A stretch of DNA of 64,000 nucleotides, taken from the NCBI GenBank assembly GCA_030762935.1, contig CM060898.1:95586781-95650780 (forward strand), in the 5' to 3' direction. This DNA comes from Hymenopus coronatus. Its lineage: Eukaryota; Arthropoda; Insecta; Mantodea; Hymenopodidae. Below are positions 34,376 through 45,599 of the stretch, in pieces. The position numbers and the translations under genes are program-made. Numbering within the stretch: the stretch's first letter is position 1; every line of letters begins with the position of its first letter. Below the pieces are notes generated by a model. It saw only the letters and a program-made list of their open reading frames with translations. It was not told the origin of the DNA and did no database searches.

Positions 34376-34655
34376 TTCAATACTTATATTTCTCAAATGA
34401 GAAGTCGTTTTTGTTTTGTTTTCTTTTTCATTCCTGGACTTGCAAGGGGAACGGAGTTTGAAATCCATCAAATAGCGACCAGCTGTTGAAAGGTTTGACT
34501 AAGGGTATTCCCTAGTTTCCTTTATATTTACAATCAAATATTAATAAAATTATTTAAAGGTATTTCTACTGATTTTTATGTCTCAATTTGCATGGAGCTG
34601 TTAGAATATTAAGTTAGTTTGTTGCAAAACTCATGTGAATATAACTATCAGAGTT
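34376..34655 (-). repeat. PER L-half
   Basis: From ACTTATATTTCTCAAATGAG to ACTCATGTGAATATAACTAT, tandem with the previous copy and lacking the R-half. Confidence 0.6.
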
Positions 34656-34849
34656 TTTGTCAGCCTGTCGTCTTACACAGCTTATGAAAGAACAATTCAT
34701 TAACATTGACTAATATAATAGAGATTAATTATGAAACCCAGGACCTAAAGTATTTAAGAGGTTGTTAATCCTCGTTGAGTACTTACATTAATTTGAGTAC
34801 TTCTTGTAGTTTACAGGGAGAAATGGTAATTTAATGTCATGCCAAATGT

Positions 34850-34990
34850 TGCCTTGGTACTTGGCTAGAGTACATAAGTGCCCAAAGATAAAGTTATGTA
34901 GTTTAAATCTCGGCTATGGCATTGAATTTTTCAGCCAAATTCTAACTTTCCAACCTTAGGCTACGCACGGAATGTGAACAAAACAATTAA
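34850..34990 (+). mobile_element. SINE-D fragment
   Basis: GTTTAAATCTCGGCTATGGC then ATTGAATTTTTCAGCC and TAACTTTCCAACC match the SINE-D tail at 2990-3045. The rest of 34656-35341 is unassigned. Confidence 0.5.
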
Positions 34991-35337
34991 TTGTCATTGA
35001 TGATCTAACATCTGTTAACTTTGAAGTGCAGGACTTAGAAATACAATGGTTCTTTACACTGCCGGGCCGTAGATCGCTGTTATACGCGTATGTGGTTCAC
35101 ACTATTACATTGGGGTGCGGGCAGGATTCCGTCTTAAACTCCCGCATTACTTACTTATAAGTGGTAGTAACATCCTCTACAGTAAATACTTTGTTGTAAG
35201 TTGTATTAAAAGTGATGTTCATCAGCATTGAGACATTCCTGACATTCCTCGTCGTCATAAAGTTGTAACTTATGAACACAATCACTCTAGCGTTTCGATT
35301 TATCCCATCTGTTACGTATGTGCTTATGCATGTGGGC

Positions 35338-35341
<4 letters not shown>

Positions 35342-35385
<44 letters not shown>

Positions 35386-35745
35386 ATACCATAATTCAAA
35401 AACGAAAAGTCGGTTCAATCCCAAATTTGGTATTTAATTTTGGTATCTTCCAAGGACGCGACACGAATATTCTCAGCAAAATCTCCCACCCTCAACTACC
35501 CTTTAAATGGATAGTTATTCTAAAATTTTGACTCTCTCAAAAATGGCTAACAATTTATAGTAAAATATTAAGATATTTTTGTGACAAATGAAGTGTATAT
35601 CTTGAATTTTCTGGGAATAGCTTCTCAAGACCTTCATTCTGATGAATTTTGCATGATTGCTACCTTATTTCCCTCTACGAGAATGAAGCAAGTAATAAGA
35701 TCAATTCTGCTAATGTTTATCTCGATTGGCATAAAACAGATAGGA
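35342..35745 (-). repeat. PER copy starting at its microsatellite
   Basis: An uninterrupted (GT)21 tract (35342-35384) leads straight into ATACCATAATTCAAAAACGA, the reverse PER middle, to GTTTATCTCGATTGGCATA. Both the R-end and the L-end are absent. The copy begins exactly at the microsatellite. Confidence 0.75.
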
Positions 35746-37101
35746 GCTTGTACACATCAATTCAAAAAGATTCAGTTTTTGTGTATGTATCGTGCATAAA
35801 AATGTTGTTCAGGCGTGATTTTTGATAGGCATTTAAGTTGACTAATAAGAATAACTAAATTTAAACAATTGGCACCAAAGCATAGTCTTAAGGTAATGCT
35901 CCTGTGAAATTTGTAATATCGACACTATATAAGGCATCTTGTTGGTATTTATATCAGTTATTACACACAAAGGAATGATATTATAACTATATTTCAATAT
36001 TATAGCCTGCATTATTTAAATAAAACCATATTACTGTGCTAATCAAAATGCTCCACACCCAAGCATATTGGCATCTAAAATTCATTTTAGTCAATAAATT
36101 TACAAATAAATTTATTACATTAACTAATTATTGTAGAAAATTATTGATTTTTGTATTCCACAAACCTTATTTTTCAAAACGTAATAACTTAATTGGAAGA
36201 TTATTTCGACTGTACAAACATTTTATTTTATTTAAAGTACTTTTGAGAGGCCGTACAAAACTGTTTAAACAAAATAGTAAAATATTGCATCACGTGGGCC
36301 ATTTTGAGTATGAAAATATATTGAAAGAAAACAAGGTTTAAAGTGGCCGTGCCTATTAATAGGCATGCATCTATTTATAGCTTCAGTTAATTGATAGTTC
36401 AAATGTGTCGGAAAAGTGATATATTTTCATATTATTTTATTACGAAAAAATATTTATAATTCTTTTCAGTTTCTGGTGAAATTTCACGGAAGCATTACCT
36501 TTATAAACTTTCATTTTGAGATGCACAATGAACAAAATTTAGTCTTTACAGTTCGAACTGAAGGCGGATACTGATACTGTATAACGCAGCTGATAAATGT
36601 AGTCTTGAGCGAATCAAACCCGCTGAGGTGAAATACCAGGGTTGCTGCAGTGAAGGCAAACAATGATCCAGGTGTAAATGGAGCGCATTGTACTTACAAC
36701 AGGGAAGATTCGTCCATAAGAACTGCAGAACTCCCATTTTAGTGAACTATTAACTTATTTTTGTAACTCTTAGTGAATTGTTTACAACTTTATCTGATAC
36801 ACACGCTATTTTCTTCCGCTGATATTTCACTATAAAATAATTATGTCAAGGTTCTATTCATACATTCAGACGATTCGGACTATATAATTTACGGAAAACA
36901 TCCCCTTTCCGAACGACTGCGAAAATTCTCCTAACGAGCAATATTTTACGTATCTGGCTGGGATCTTGATACTTCAGCGGTAGGCAGATGCTTGTATGCA
37001 CTTTCGAGATGATAGATGACGGAAGGGAGTTGAGGGGTAACTACAGTTTGAAACAGTCCATGTGGCTGCAGACCTTTGTATATCGGACAGAAAATAAAAA
37101 C
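35746..37101. other. Unassigned DNA with a 101-codon frame
   Basis: The + frame 36036-36341 is open for 101 codons and rich in Lys, Phe and Leu, as expected from an AT-rich stretch. I recognise no domain. 36530-36740 is a GC-richer island. No PER block seen. Confidence 0.35.
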
Positions 37102-37251
37102 AAATCTAACGTGTTCCATTCACATGACTTCCTCTACATATCTGTAATAAATTATTGTTAAAAAGCTTATTTTTCTATCTACTTTATGATGATCGAAATA
37201 AACATTAGCAGAAATTGTCCTTATTATTTAGTTCCTTGCAAGTAGAAAGGC
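37102..37251 (+). repeat. PER L-end, truncated
   Basis: TCTAACGTGTTCCATTCACA to TTCCTTGCAAGTAGAAAGG, then the next L-end begins in CAAAAATC. Only the first 150 bp of this copy exist. Confidence 0.75.
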
Positions 37252-38202
37252 AAAAATCTATTGTGTTCCATTCACATGATGTGCTCTAGCTGTTCAGCAA
37301 ACAAACCTTTTATTCAAAGCATTAATCTGTTTTCTACATCATGCTAATCAAAATAAACATTAGCAGATTCAGTCTTACCACTAGCTTCGTTGTAAATAGA
37401 AGGAAAATAAGAAAATGCACGGGCAAAAGCGATAGGTTCCTCCTTTAAAAGCCGGTCGCTATGTGAAATAATTGAAATTCCAATCTCTTTGCTTTCCAGG
37501 AGTAAACAAACGAGAAATGAGAAAAAAAAATATCTTCCCGTTTGTGAAAAGTTTAAGTGGGTTAAAATTGAAACCAATAATCCGGAATATCTTGAAAACG
37601 GTTAAATCTACCCAAAAAAATGCATATGACATAAATTGTGTGTTTTAATGAGCTCTACATTTTTCGTAGTAAGTTTTTGTATATCTCTTACTTTGCCAGT
37701 TATACAAAAGTCATCCAGAATGAAAAGATATTTAGAGCTAATCTCAGAAAATTCAAGCTAGGCATTTTATTTGTCATAAAAATATCTTAAACATAAGGTA
37801 TTTTAATCAAAATCATTAGAGCCATTTTTGAGAAAATCAAAATTTTCGGAAAATGTTCCCTGAAAAGGGTAGTTGAGGGTGGGGGAATGTTCTTGAAAAT
37901 TGTCGTGTCGCATCCCTGGAAGATACTGAACTTAAATATCAAGTTTGGTATTTAACGGATTTTTCGTTTTTGAGTTATGAGGCATACACCCACCCACCCA
38001 CCCACACACACACAAACACATACACACATACGCACGCATATACACATAGACAGACACACACGGATATTTTTTCTAGAATCTTTTTTTTTTGGATTTAGGG
38101 GGTCTCATGTATTTCTGGTGAAATCTCGGTATTTAATTTTTGGGTGCAATACATTATCTTCTTTACACACCATGTACATAGTACCTGTAGAGAAGGTAAA
38201 AA
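37252..38202 (+). repeat. PER copy, full length, longest
   Basis: L-end TCTATTGTGTTCCATTCACA to CCTGTAGAGAAGGTAAAAAA. About 950 bp, with a compound microsatellite (CCCA)n(CA)n at 37986-38060. Confidence 0.85.
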
Positions 38203-38982
38203 AAAATCTGATGTGTTCCATTCACATGACTTTCTCTACATCTTCGTAACAAATTTTTGTTAGTAAGCTTATTCTTCTATCCACTTCATGTTAATCGACA
38301 TAAACACTAGGAGAAACGATGTTACTTCTTGCTTACTTATAAGTAGAAGGGAAATAAGGGAATATACTAGACTAAACCCACAGTCACATGTTTTAAAATG
38401 GGGTTGCTATGGGACTGAAATCTGTTTACTTTGCCAGGGGTTGACAAGTTCCTCTTTGAGAAAAGTTTAAGTATTCTAAAACTGAAAAATCAATAACAAG
38501 GAATATCTCCTAATAGGTCAACTCCAGGAAAAGATATGTATATGATATAAATGGTGCATTTTAAGGAGCTCTACATTTTTTGTGTTGTAAGTTTTTGTCT
38601 ATTTCTTATGTTTTAGTAGTTATGCAAAGGTTAAATAAAATCTCCGGAATAAAGAGATCTTTAGAGGCTATTCTCAAAAAATTCAACATATACATTTTAT
38701 TTATCGTGTAAATATCTTAAGTATAAGAGATTTAATCAAGATAGTTAGAGCCATTTTTGAGAAAATCAAAATTTTCGTAAATTTGTTATTTAATGGACTT
38801 TTCGTTTTTGAGCTATGCTGCCCAAAGACATACAGAGAAACAGACACACACACGTACCCTTTTCTAATTTTTTTTTATTTAGGGGTTCCAAAACGTAAAT
38901 TTCCCTTGAAATCTCGGTATCGGATTTTTGGGTGATACCTTCTCTCTACACTATGTACACAGCACGTGTGGAAAAGGTAAAA
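38203..38982 (+). repeat. PER copy, internal deletion, tandem
   Basis: L-end TCTGATGTGTTCCATTCACA to GTGGAAAAGGTAAAA. About 100 bp between AAAATTTTCG (38768-38777) and TTGTTATTTAATGG are lost, removing the AAAGGGTAGTT and CATCCTTGGAAG blocks. Confidence 0.8.
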
Positions 38983-39099
38983 TTTAGATGTGTTGCATTC
39001 ACATATGACTTTCTCTACCTGTGTGCAAACAAACTAATCTTACAAAATATTATTCTTCTACCTACATCATATTAAACGAGATAAACATTAACACATTAG

Positions 39100-39140
<41 letters not shown>

Positions 39141-39502
39141 TATTTTTGATAAAAATATATTTTATATATTATATTTTAATCAAAACTGTTTAAACTATGT
39201 TTAGAAAATAACATTTTTTGAAAATGTGTGCTTGTGTAGTTTGTGGTGGGGGAATTTTCTTGAAAATCTTCATGTCGCATTCTTGGAAGATACTAAACAT
39301 AAATACCGAGTGTAGTATTTAACATATTTTCGTTTTTGAGCTATGCTGTCCACACACACACACACATACAAACACGGGCCTTTTTCTATATTTTTATTCA
39401 CGGGACCTCAAAACATACATTTCCTGCGAAATCTCGGCATCGAATTTTTGGGTGGAATACAAAACCTTCTCTATGTAAGCACTTACGGGCTAGAGAAAGT
39501 AA
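38983..39502 (+). repeat. PER copy with (TA)n in place of its middle
   Basis: L-end TAGATGTGTTGCATTCACAT to AACATTAACACATTAGT, then (TA)n at 39104-39138, then the R-half from TTTTAATCAAAACTG to GGCTAGAGAAAGTAATAA. The missing middle suggests loss through the AT tract. Confidence 0.75.
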
Positions 39503-39842
39503 TAATTGGCATAGTTTGGACATTTTATAGTATTGTAGAATATAAAAATACTTCTCTGCAGCAAAATTGTGTCAGTATTTTACCTATCTGTGGCTAAAAT
39601 ATATGTGTATTGACATGATTGTACTAACAAATCCTTTTAACGCAGTAAATTAAACACAAGGAAACTGCATTTTTAAGAAATTGGTATATTAGAACAGCGT
39701 ATCCACGCTTTGCTTTGGTACTAAGGGTTATTATAAGTCATTGCAGGTAATGTTTCCAAACTTCAGAATAGAAAAATTTAACTATTTTACAGGAAATAAT
39801 ATTCACGTATTCTGTTAATTTATTGTTACTACTGCAAGAATC
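39503..39842. other. Unassigned DNA
   Basis: 340 bp, AT-rich, with no frame or repeat recognised. Confidence 0.4.
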
Positions 39843-40569
39843 AAAATCTGATGTGTTCCATACACATGACTCTCTCTAGCTGTTACACAAACAACTTTCC
39901 TTACAAAGGATAATTCTTTTATCTACGACATGTTAAGCGAGGTAAACTTTAGCAAAAATGTATTAATTATTTGCTTCCTTGAAGGTAGAAGGGAAATAAG
40001 GGAATGCACTAGGCTAACTCGAAAGTTAATTCTATTAAAATCTGGTCCTATGTGAAACAACTGAAGTTCGGCTCGCAGTAAAACAAAGGGAGATAAAGCG
40101 AAACGACACTTCGGTATTTTTATATTGAAACCAATAACAAAGAATAACTCAGAAATGGGCAGCTCTGAACAAAAGGTGTATATGCCATTAATTATATGTT
40201 TTAACGAGATCTAAAATTTTTTCTTCTAACTTTTTGTTTATCTATTACAGTTTAACCTTTATGCTAAATTCTGCCAAGCTCATCCAGAATAAAGAGGTCT
40301 TCAAGAACTATTCTCAGAAAATTCAAAATATACAGTTTATTTGTGATGTAAATATCTTTAATATACGGTAGATATTTAATCAAAATCGTTAGAGGCATTT
40401 TTGAGAAAAATGCACACACACACATTTTTTTTCTAAAATTTCTTTTTTCGGACTCAGGATACCCCAAAATATATTTCCGGTGAAATCTCGAGATCGAATT
40501 TTTGGGTGAAATGTAATACCTTCTCAATCCACTATGCACATTGTACATTCAGGCTAGAGAAAGTACAAA
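39843..40569 (+). repeat. PER copy, microsatellite-side deletion
   Basis: L-end TCTGATGTGTTCCATACACA to GGCTAGAGAAAGTACAAAA. TTTTTGAGAAAAATGCACACA (40400-40420) joins the AGAGCCATT block directly to (CA)n, deleting about 130 bp including the hairpin. Confidence 0.8.
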
Positions 40570-40714
40570 AAACTATCTACGACATTCGTACAAACGTGGA
40601 TTATAACCAATAATAATTTACTCCATTTCTTCTTAATTTTATTGCAGTTTGGACGGAACCAAAGAAAGAGGTACCGACGCTCAAAGACGTTAACGAATCT
40701 CGGACACATTACTA

Positions 40715-40945
40715 TTTTTTATGGTGCTTAACGCCAGTTTTTACTACCATGGCACCGCTGGCGATGACACTGGTGATACATGAAATGAAGCTGGAGCACC
40801 GGTGGAATTCGATGGCGGGGGAAATCGGATAACCCCGAGAAAACCCACCCTTGGGCCGCTTTGGCACCACAAATCTCACATGCGGTTCTTTGGGATCGAA
40901 CCCGGGCCGTCTAAATGAGAGGCGAGTGATCGAACCACTGTTGGT
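40715..40945 (-). mobile_element. SINE-B copy
   Basis: On the - strand: GTTCGATCACTCGCCTCTCA, GGCCCGGGTTCGATCCC (B box), AGATTTGTGGTGCC, GGGTTTTCTCGGGG and a tail GGCGTTAAGCACCAT. The tRNA head is incomplete at the acceptor end. Confidence 0.8.
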
Positions 40946-41247
40946 GTATATGAGAGAGATAAATGTGTTAATAGCCTGTTTTCAACCAAATTTTGATATA
41001 ACTGCCACTAATGTAACATCCCCAATTTAGAAGCTCACGATCCGCCACTCAGGAATTTGTAAGTCGCCATTTGGATATGTTATCTCAAAAGCATTATGAT
41101 ATACTGGGAGAAATTCAGCTCAAAGGTGACTTTAATGACATTCTGGCATACTGTCATGGTAGCACAGTTGGTGACAAGAAACAGCACAATCCCGTTAGCA
41201 TTTTCTTTTTGAGTCTGATTCTACTTTTCAATTTAAGCCAACATACG

Positions 41248-41507
41248 CCCGCCTGGGTAGTGTGGTGGCAGCGTGTCTGCTTCACACTCAAAATGTCGTG
41301 AGTTCGAATCTCGCTTAGGGTGAGTTGCCCGGATGAGGTTTTTTTTCGGGGTTTTCCCTTATCCTGAGAAGACGAATGTCGAGTAACTTTAAGCTCCATG
41401 GACCCCGTGATCATTTGAGCATCATTATCAATTTCATTCATTCATTGTCCGAAATGGCCAACCAGGTTAAAGGTCGTTACGCTACAAAAAAAAAAAAAAA
41501 AAAAAAT
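41248..41507 (+). mobile_element. SINE-A copy, intact, poly(A), 10-bp target duplication
   Basis: The best SINE here. The tRNA-like head GCCTGGGTAGTGTGGTGGCA (A box) and GAGTTCGAATCTCG (B box, 41300-41313) lead into GCCCGGATGAGG, GACGAATGTCGAGTAACTTT and ACCAGGTTAAAGGTCGTTAC, then a poly(A) of about 22. CCAACATACG flanks it at 41238-41247 and 41508-41517. The tail and flanks indicate LINE-driven retroposition. Confidence 0.92.
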
Positions 41508-41719
41508 CCAACATACGGTTTGTGTGAAACTACAATTATCTGTCTGTTTGTCTAACTGTCGCTTAATACATAGTCTGATTTTTTTTTTTTTTTTTCAATT
41601 GTATAGCCCCTTTAAATTGTCATATTGGGGATTTTGACTTGTGAAACAACTCGTATCCCTGTAGGTTTAGAATGTTAGGTTAATCATGTTCACAACATTA
41701 AACACACGCACATTCATAA

Positions 41720-41840
41720 TTCCGGACTCTGTGGGAGATAGGGAATAATTCTGGTTAAAGAAAAATTCCCCGCCCCAGCCGGGAATCGAACCCAGGACCT
41801 CAGGGTGCCTGATGTATTGCATCGGCAAGATGAAGATTCA
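41720..41840 (-). mobile_element. SINE-E copy (tRNA-derived)
   Basis: On the - strand: GATGCAATACATCAGGCACC, GGTTCGATTCCCGG (B box), GGGGAATTTTTCTTTAACCA, CCCTATCTCCCACAGAGTCC. It matches 43360-43490. A T-run at 41580-41596 lies nearby. Confidence 0.65.
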
Positions 41841-42315
41841 TAAACTCCTTGCTGCAGTGAATGTTTCCTATCCTAACTTCACAAAGAGAAAAGTAATGCA
41901 TACGTACTTCATGTTTTATTCAAGGAATCTAATTAATCGAACGCTCAACTATAGGTTCGGCTGTTACAAGGAAAACTAATGATCGGCGTCACAACATTTT
42001 AGAAACGTGGATAGCCTGGAGTAACAAGCCACACAGGGAGTGAGTGCTCATCAGTAGGCGGGAAACTGTTCCAGGTGCCTACATTTGTAGTGTGGAGGCG
42101 TTTCGTCCCCTAACAGAAGCCCTTTTGTACCTAACCAATTACCAGTTCATACCAAAAAAGGGGGGAATAATGACACGGTTTTCTCTGCGTATTAGGTACT
42201 ATTTCATGTCTGGCACTTATTTGTTAATCACAATACATGTCGGCATCCAAATACATATTTTGTACTTTGCTATACTGTCGATTTACTCTATAATGCTGAT
42301 GCAATTCTACTGTTA
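41841..42315. other. Unassigned DNA
   Basis: No repeat block recognised. A 90-codon + frame at 42044-42316 is hydrophobic at its end without domain features. Confidence 0.35.
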
Positions 42316-42639
42316 ATTTTTACTGTCTACTGTACATAGTAGATAAAGTATTGCATTCCACCAAAAAAGTCGATACCGAAATTTCACCGGAAAATAAATA
42401 ATTAAAAAACATTTTTACATAAAGGTCCGCGCGCGCGTTTGTGTGTGCCTAAGCCACATTTGGTATTTAAGTTCAACATCTTCCAAGGATGCGACACGAA
42501 GATTTTCAGAAGAAAAAAAAAATCCCCCCATCTCAATTATCCTTGACATAAAACAGTTTCAGAAGTTTTATTTTTCTCCAAAATGGCTATAACAATTGCT
42601 ATTAAAGTACTACATATTTAAGATATTTTCATGACAAAC

Positions 42640-42678
<39 letters not shown>

Positions 42679-43090
42679 TGAATTTTCTGAGAATAGTTTC
42701 TGAAGACATTTTCAATATGGATGACGTTGTATAACAGATTAGAGATAGACAAGAACTCAGTGCACAAAAATTATAGATCTGATTAAAACACATGATTTAT
42801 GTTAAACCTATAATTTTTTGTAGAGTTAAACGTTATTGGTTTCAGTTTTAAATTACTTAATTGTTTCTCAAAGGGGAAGACAGCCTTTGTTCATGTAGCG
42901 ACCTTCCTTTAAAAGAGTTGAGTATCGATTTAGCCCAATGTACTTCCTTATTTCCCTTCACTTAGAAGGAATCAAGTAATCAGACAACTTCTGGTAATGT
43001 TTATCTCAATTAGCATGGTTTAGATAAAAGAATAATCTTTTCCGGAACAAGTAGAAAATATTAATAATATGAATAGAATACATCTGATAT
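42316..43090 (-). repeat. PER copy, full length, two (CA)-type tracts
   Basis: R-end TTTTTACTGTCTACTGTACA to GAATAGAATACATCTGATA. The usual microsatellite is short (CGCGCGCG, 42428-42435). A separate (CA)n of about 30 bases at 42640-42670 sits where other copies have AATAAAATGTATATC. Confidence 0.75.
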
Positions 43091-43194
43091 TTAATAAAAC
43101 ATCCAATGTACTAATATAGAGTCTTTCAAAAGTAACTTCAAATGTTGAAGTATTGCAAACGTCATGTATTTAAGATTGAAAGGCAAAAAAAGAT

Positions 43195-43290
43195 TCTGCC
43201 GTGTTACATTTGCATAACTTCACTACCTATTATGCAAAAATGTATTCTTACAAAAGATTACTCTTCTATCTACTTCTCGTTGAGATAAAC
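43195..43290 (+). repeat. PER L-end fragment
   Basis: TGCCGTGTTACATTTGCATA to CTTCTCGTTGAGATAAAC, the first 95 bp of a forward copy only. Confidence 0.6.
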
Positions 43291-43359
43291 TTTGTGAACT
43301 GCTTTTATTTCTACATATTTATTTGTAGTTACAACGTATACAGCGAAAAATACTTTAAG

Positions 43360-43490
43360 ATTGCCGTTGAGGACTGGTGTTCTGCCTGAGCAAGCGGACG
43401 TCCCGGATTCGATTCTCGTTGGGGTGGGACATTTTACTTTAACTAGAACCATTCTCTATCCTCCACAGAGTCTCAAAGTATTAATGCGGG
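43360..43490 (+). mobile_element. SINE-E copy (tRNA-derived)
   Basis: GGACTGGTGTTCTGCCTGAG, GGATTCGATTCTCG (B box, 43405-43418), GGGTGGGACATTTTACTTTA, ACTAGAACCATTCTCTATCC, TCCACAGAGTCTC. Same order as 41720-41840 inverted. Confidence 0.65.
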
Positions 43491-43524
43491 AGTGAATGAG
43501 TGTGTGTCTGTGACCAGAATAACC

Positions 43525-43837
43525 AAAAAATCTTATGTGTTATCTTCGCATGACTTTCTCTGCCTTTCTGTAACAAATTATTGTTAAAAAGCATATTCTT
43601 CTAACTACTTCTTGTTAATCGAGAAAAACATTAGTAGAAATTGCTTTATTACTTATTTCTTGTAAGGAAGAGGGAAATGAGTGAGTGCACTAGGCTAAAA
43701 CGTTAATCAGCTCTTTTAAAAACTGTTGTCATGTGGTTGAAATGCGCTTGGGAGTGACAAGTTCCAGTATGAGAAAAGTTAAGGTATTTTAAAACTGAAA
43801 CCAATAACAACGAATATCTCAAATTGGTCAACACCAT
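43525..43837 (+). repeat. PER L-third, truncated
   Basis: TCTTATGTGTTATCTTCGCA to ATATCTCAAATTGGTCAACA, then CCATAAAAAAATCTGATGTG starts the next copy. The truncation falls in the internal A-run. Confidence 0.8.
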
Positions 43838-44705
43838 AAAAAAATCTGATGTGTTCCATTCACATGACTTTCTCTACATCTCTGCAACAAATTAATGTTA
43901 AAAAGCTAATGCTTCTATTTACTTCATTTTAATTGAGAAAAAATAGAAATATTCTTACTACTTGCTTCTTTGTAAATAGAAGGGAAATAGGGAGTACTAT
44001 AGGCTAAACTGATAACCATAAGCTGGTTGCTATGTGACTGAAGTTCCTTTGTTTGTATGGACAGGAATTTGTATAAGAAAAGTATAATTTTTTCAAAGCT
44101 GAAACCAAAAACAAGGAATATGTCAAAAACGATCAACTCCATGAAAAAAACATACGTACCATAAATTGTGCTTTTAATGTGCTCTACATTTTTTGTGTGT
44201 TAAGTTTTTGTCCATCTCTTACGGTTTAGCAGTTACGCAAAATTCCGTAAAATTCATCGAGAATAAAGTAGCCTTCAGAGGCTATTCTCAGAAAATTCAA
44301 GATATATATTTTATTTGTCAGGTAAATACCTTTAACATTTGACATTTTAATCAAAATCGTTAGAGCCATTTTTAAGAAAATCAAAATTTTCGAAAAAGTT
44401 CCATGTAAAGGGTAGTTAGGGGTGGGGGATTTTCTTGAAAATCTTCGTGTCGCATCCTTACAAGATACCAAACTTAAATATCAAGTTTGGTATTTAACGG
44501 TCTTTTCGTTTTTGAGCTATGCTGTCCACAGGCACACAGACACACACACACACACACACGGACCTTTTTGTAAAATTCCGTTTCTTTGGATTCAGTGGGA
44601 TCCAAAATATGTATTTCCGGTAAAATCTCGGTATCGAATTTTTGAGTGCATTACAATACCTTCTCTATACACTATGTACATAGTGCGTATAAAGAAAGTA
44701 AAATT
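43838..44705 (+). repeat. PER copy, full length
   Basis: L-end TCTGATGTGTTCCATTCACA to GCGTATAAAGAAAGTAAAA. About 865 bp, well preserved; (CA)n at 44540-44558; near-perfect palindrome CTATACACTATGTACATAGT at 44663-44685. Confidence 0.88.
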
Positions 44706-45235
44706 ATATATGATATAAATTGTGTATTTTAATGAGATCTACATTTTTTGTATATTACGTTTTGTCTATCTCTTAAGGTTTACCAGTTATGCGAAATTCA
44801 TCAAAATTCATCCAGAATAAACAGGTCTTCCGAGGCTATTCCCAGAAAATTCAAGATATGTATTTTGTTTGTCTTGCACATAGATATCTTTCATATACGG
44901 AATTTTAATCCAAATCTTAGAGCCATTTTTGAGAAAATTAAAATTTTCGAATCGTTTTTCCATGTTCAGGGTAGTTTGGGATGGGGGAATTTTTCTCAAA
45001 ACCTTCGTGTCGCGTCCTTGGAAGACATTTAACTTAAGTACCAAGTTTGGTGTTTTACCGATTCTTTGTTTTTGAGGTATTGTGTTCACAGACACACGGA
45101 CACACACGAACGTTTTCTAAAAATGCTTTATTTGGATACAGGGGACCCTAAAACGTGTATTTCCGGTGAAATCTCGATATCGAATTTTTAGGTGGAAAGC
45201 ATAAGCTTCTCGATACACTAAGTACACTAAGAAGC
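44706..45235 (+). repeat. PER copy, L-half missing, tandem
   Basis: Enters at ATATGATATAAATTGTGTAT and runs to TACACTAAGTACACTAAGAA. The final TAGAGAAAGT is replaced by AGCGAAAATTC, the edge of the Gypsy-bearing block. Confidence 0.75.
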
Positions 45236-45599
45236 GAAAATTCAATTAAACAGCAAACTTGGTAAAGTAACAGAATCTCTTTAATACAATTGCTGAAGAT
45301 TATAATAAATGCACAACTTAATATCTCGTCGCTTTGACGCTTGTACGCATTTGACGATTGGACTCTCTTTCTTCCCCCCTCCAATTCCACTGCACTCTTG
45401 CAACTCCCTGTCCAAACTAAATGCGTGGGTCTGGTAGCTCTCTTTTTATATCTTGTGATTGCGCAGCATAAAGCTTCAAACTGCATGGTTCATTATTGCA
45501 CGTGGACATTAGGCTAGATGTGACAATGTTGCAAGACAGTACGCTGAGCTATGGAAAAGAATCCGTCGGCGCACAGGCAACAATTCAAATTGGCAAGAT

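Noticed and set aside
36036..36341. 101-codon frame as a host gene or mitochondrial insertion
   Set aside because: Its composition is what AT-rich DNA gives by chance; no recognised domain, splice context or mitochondrial gene order.
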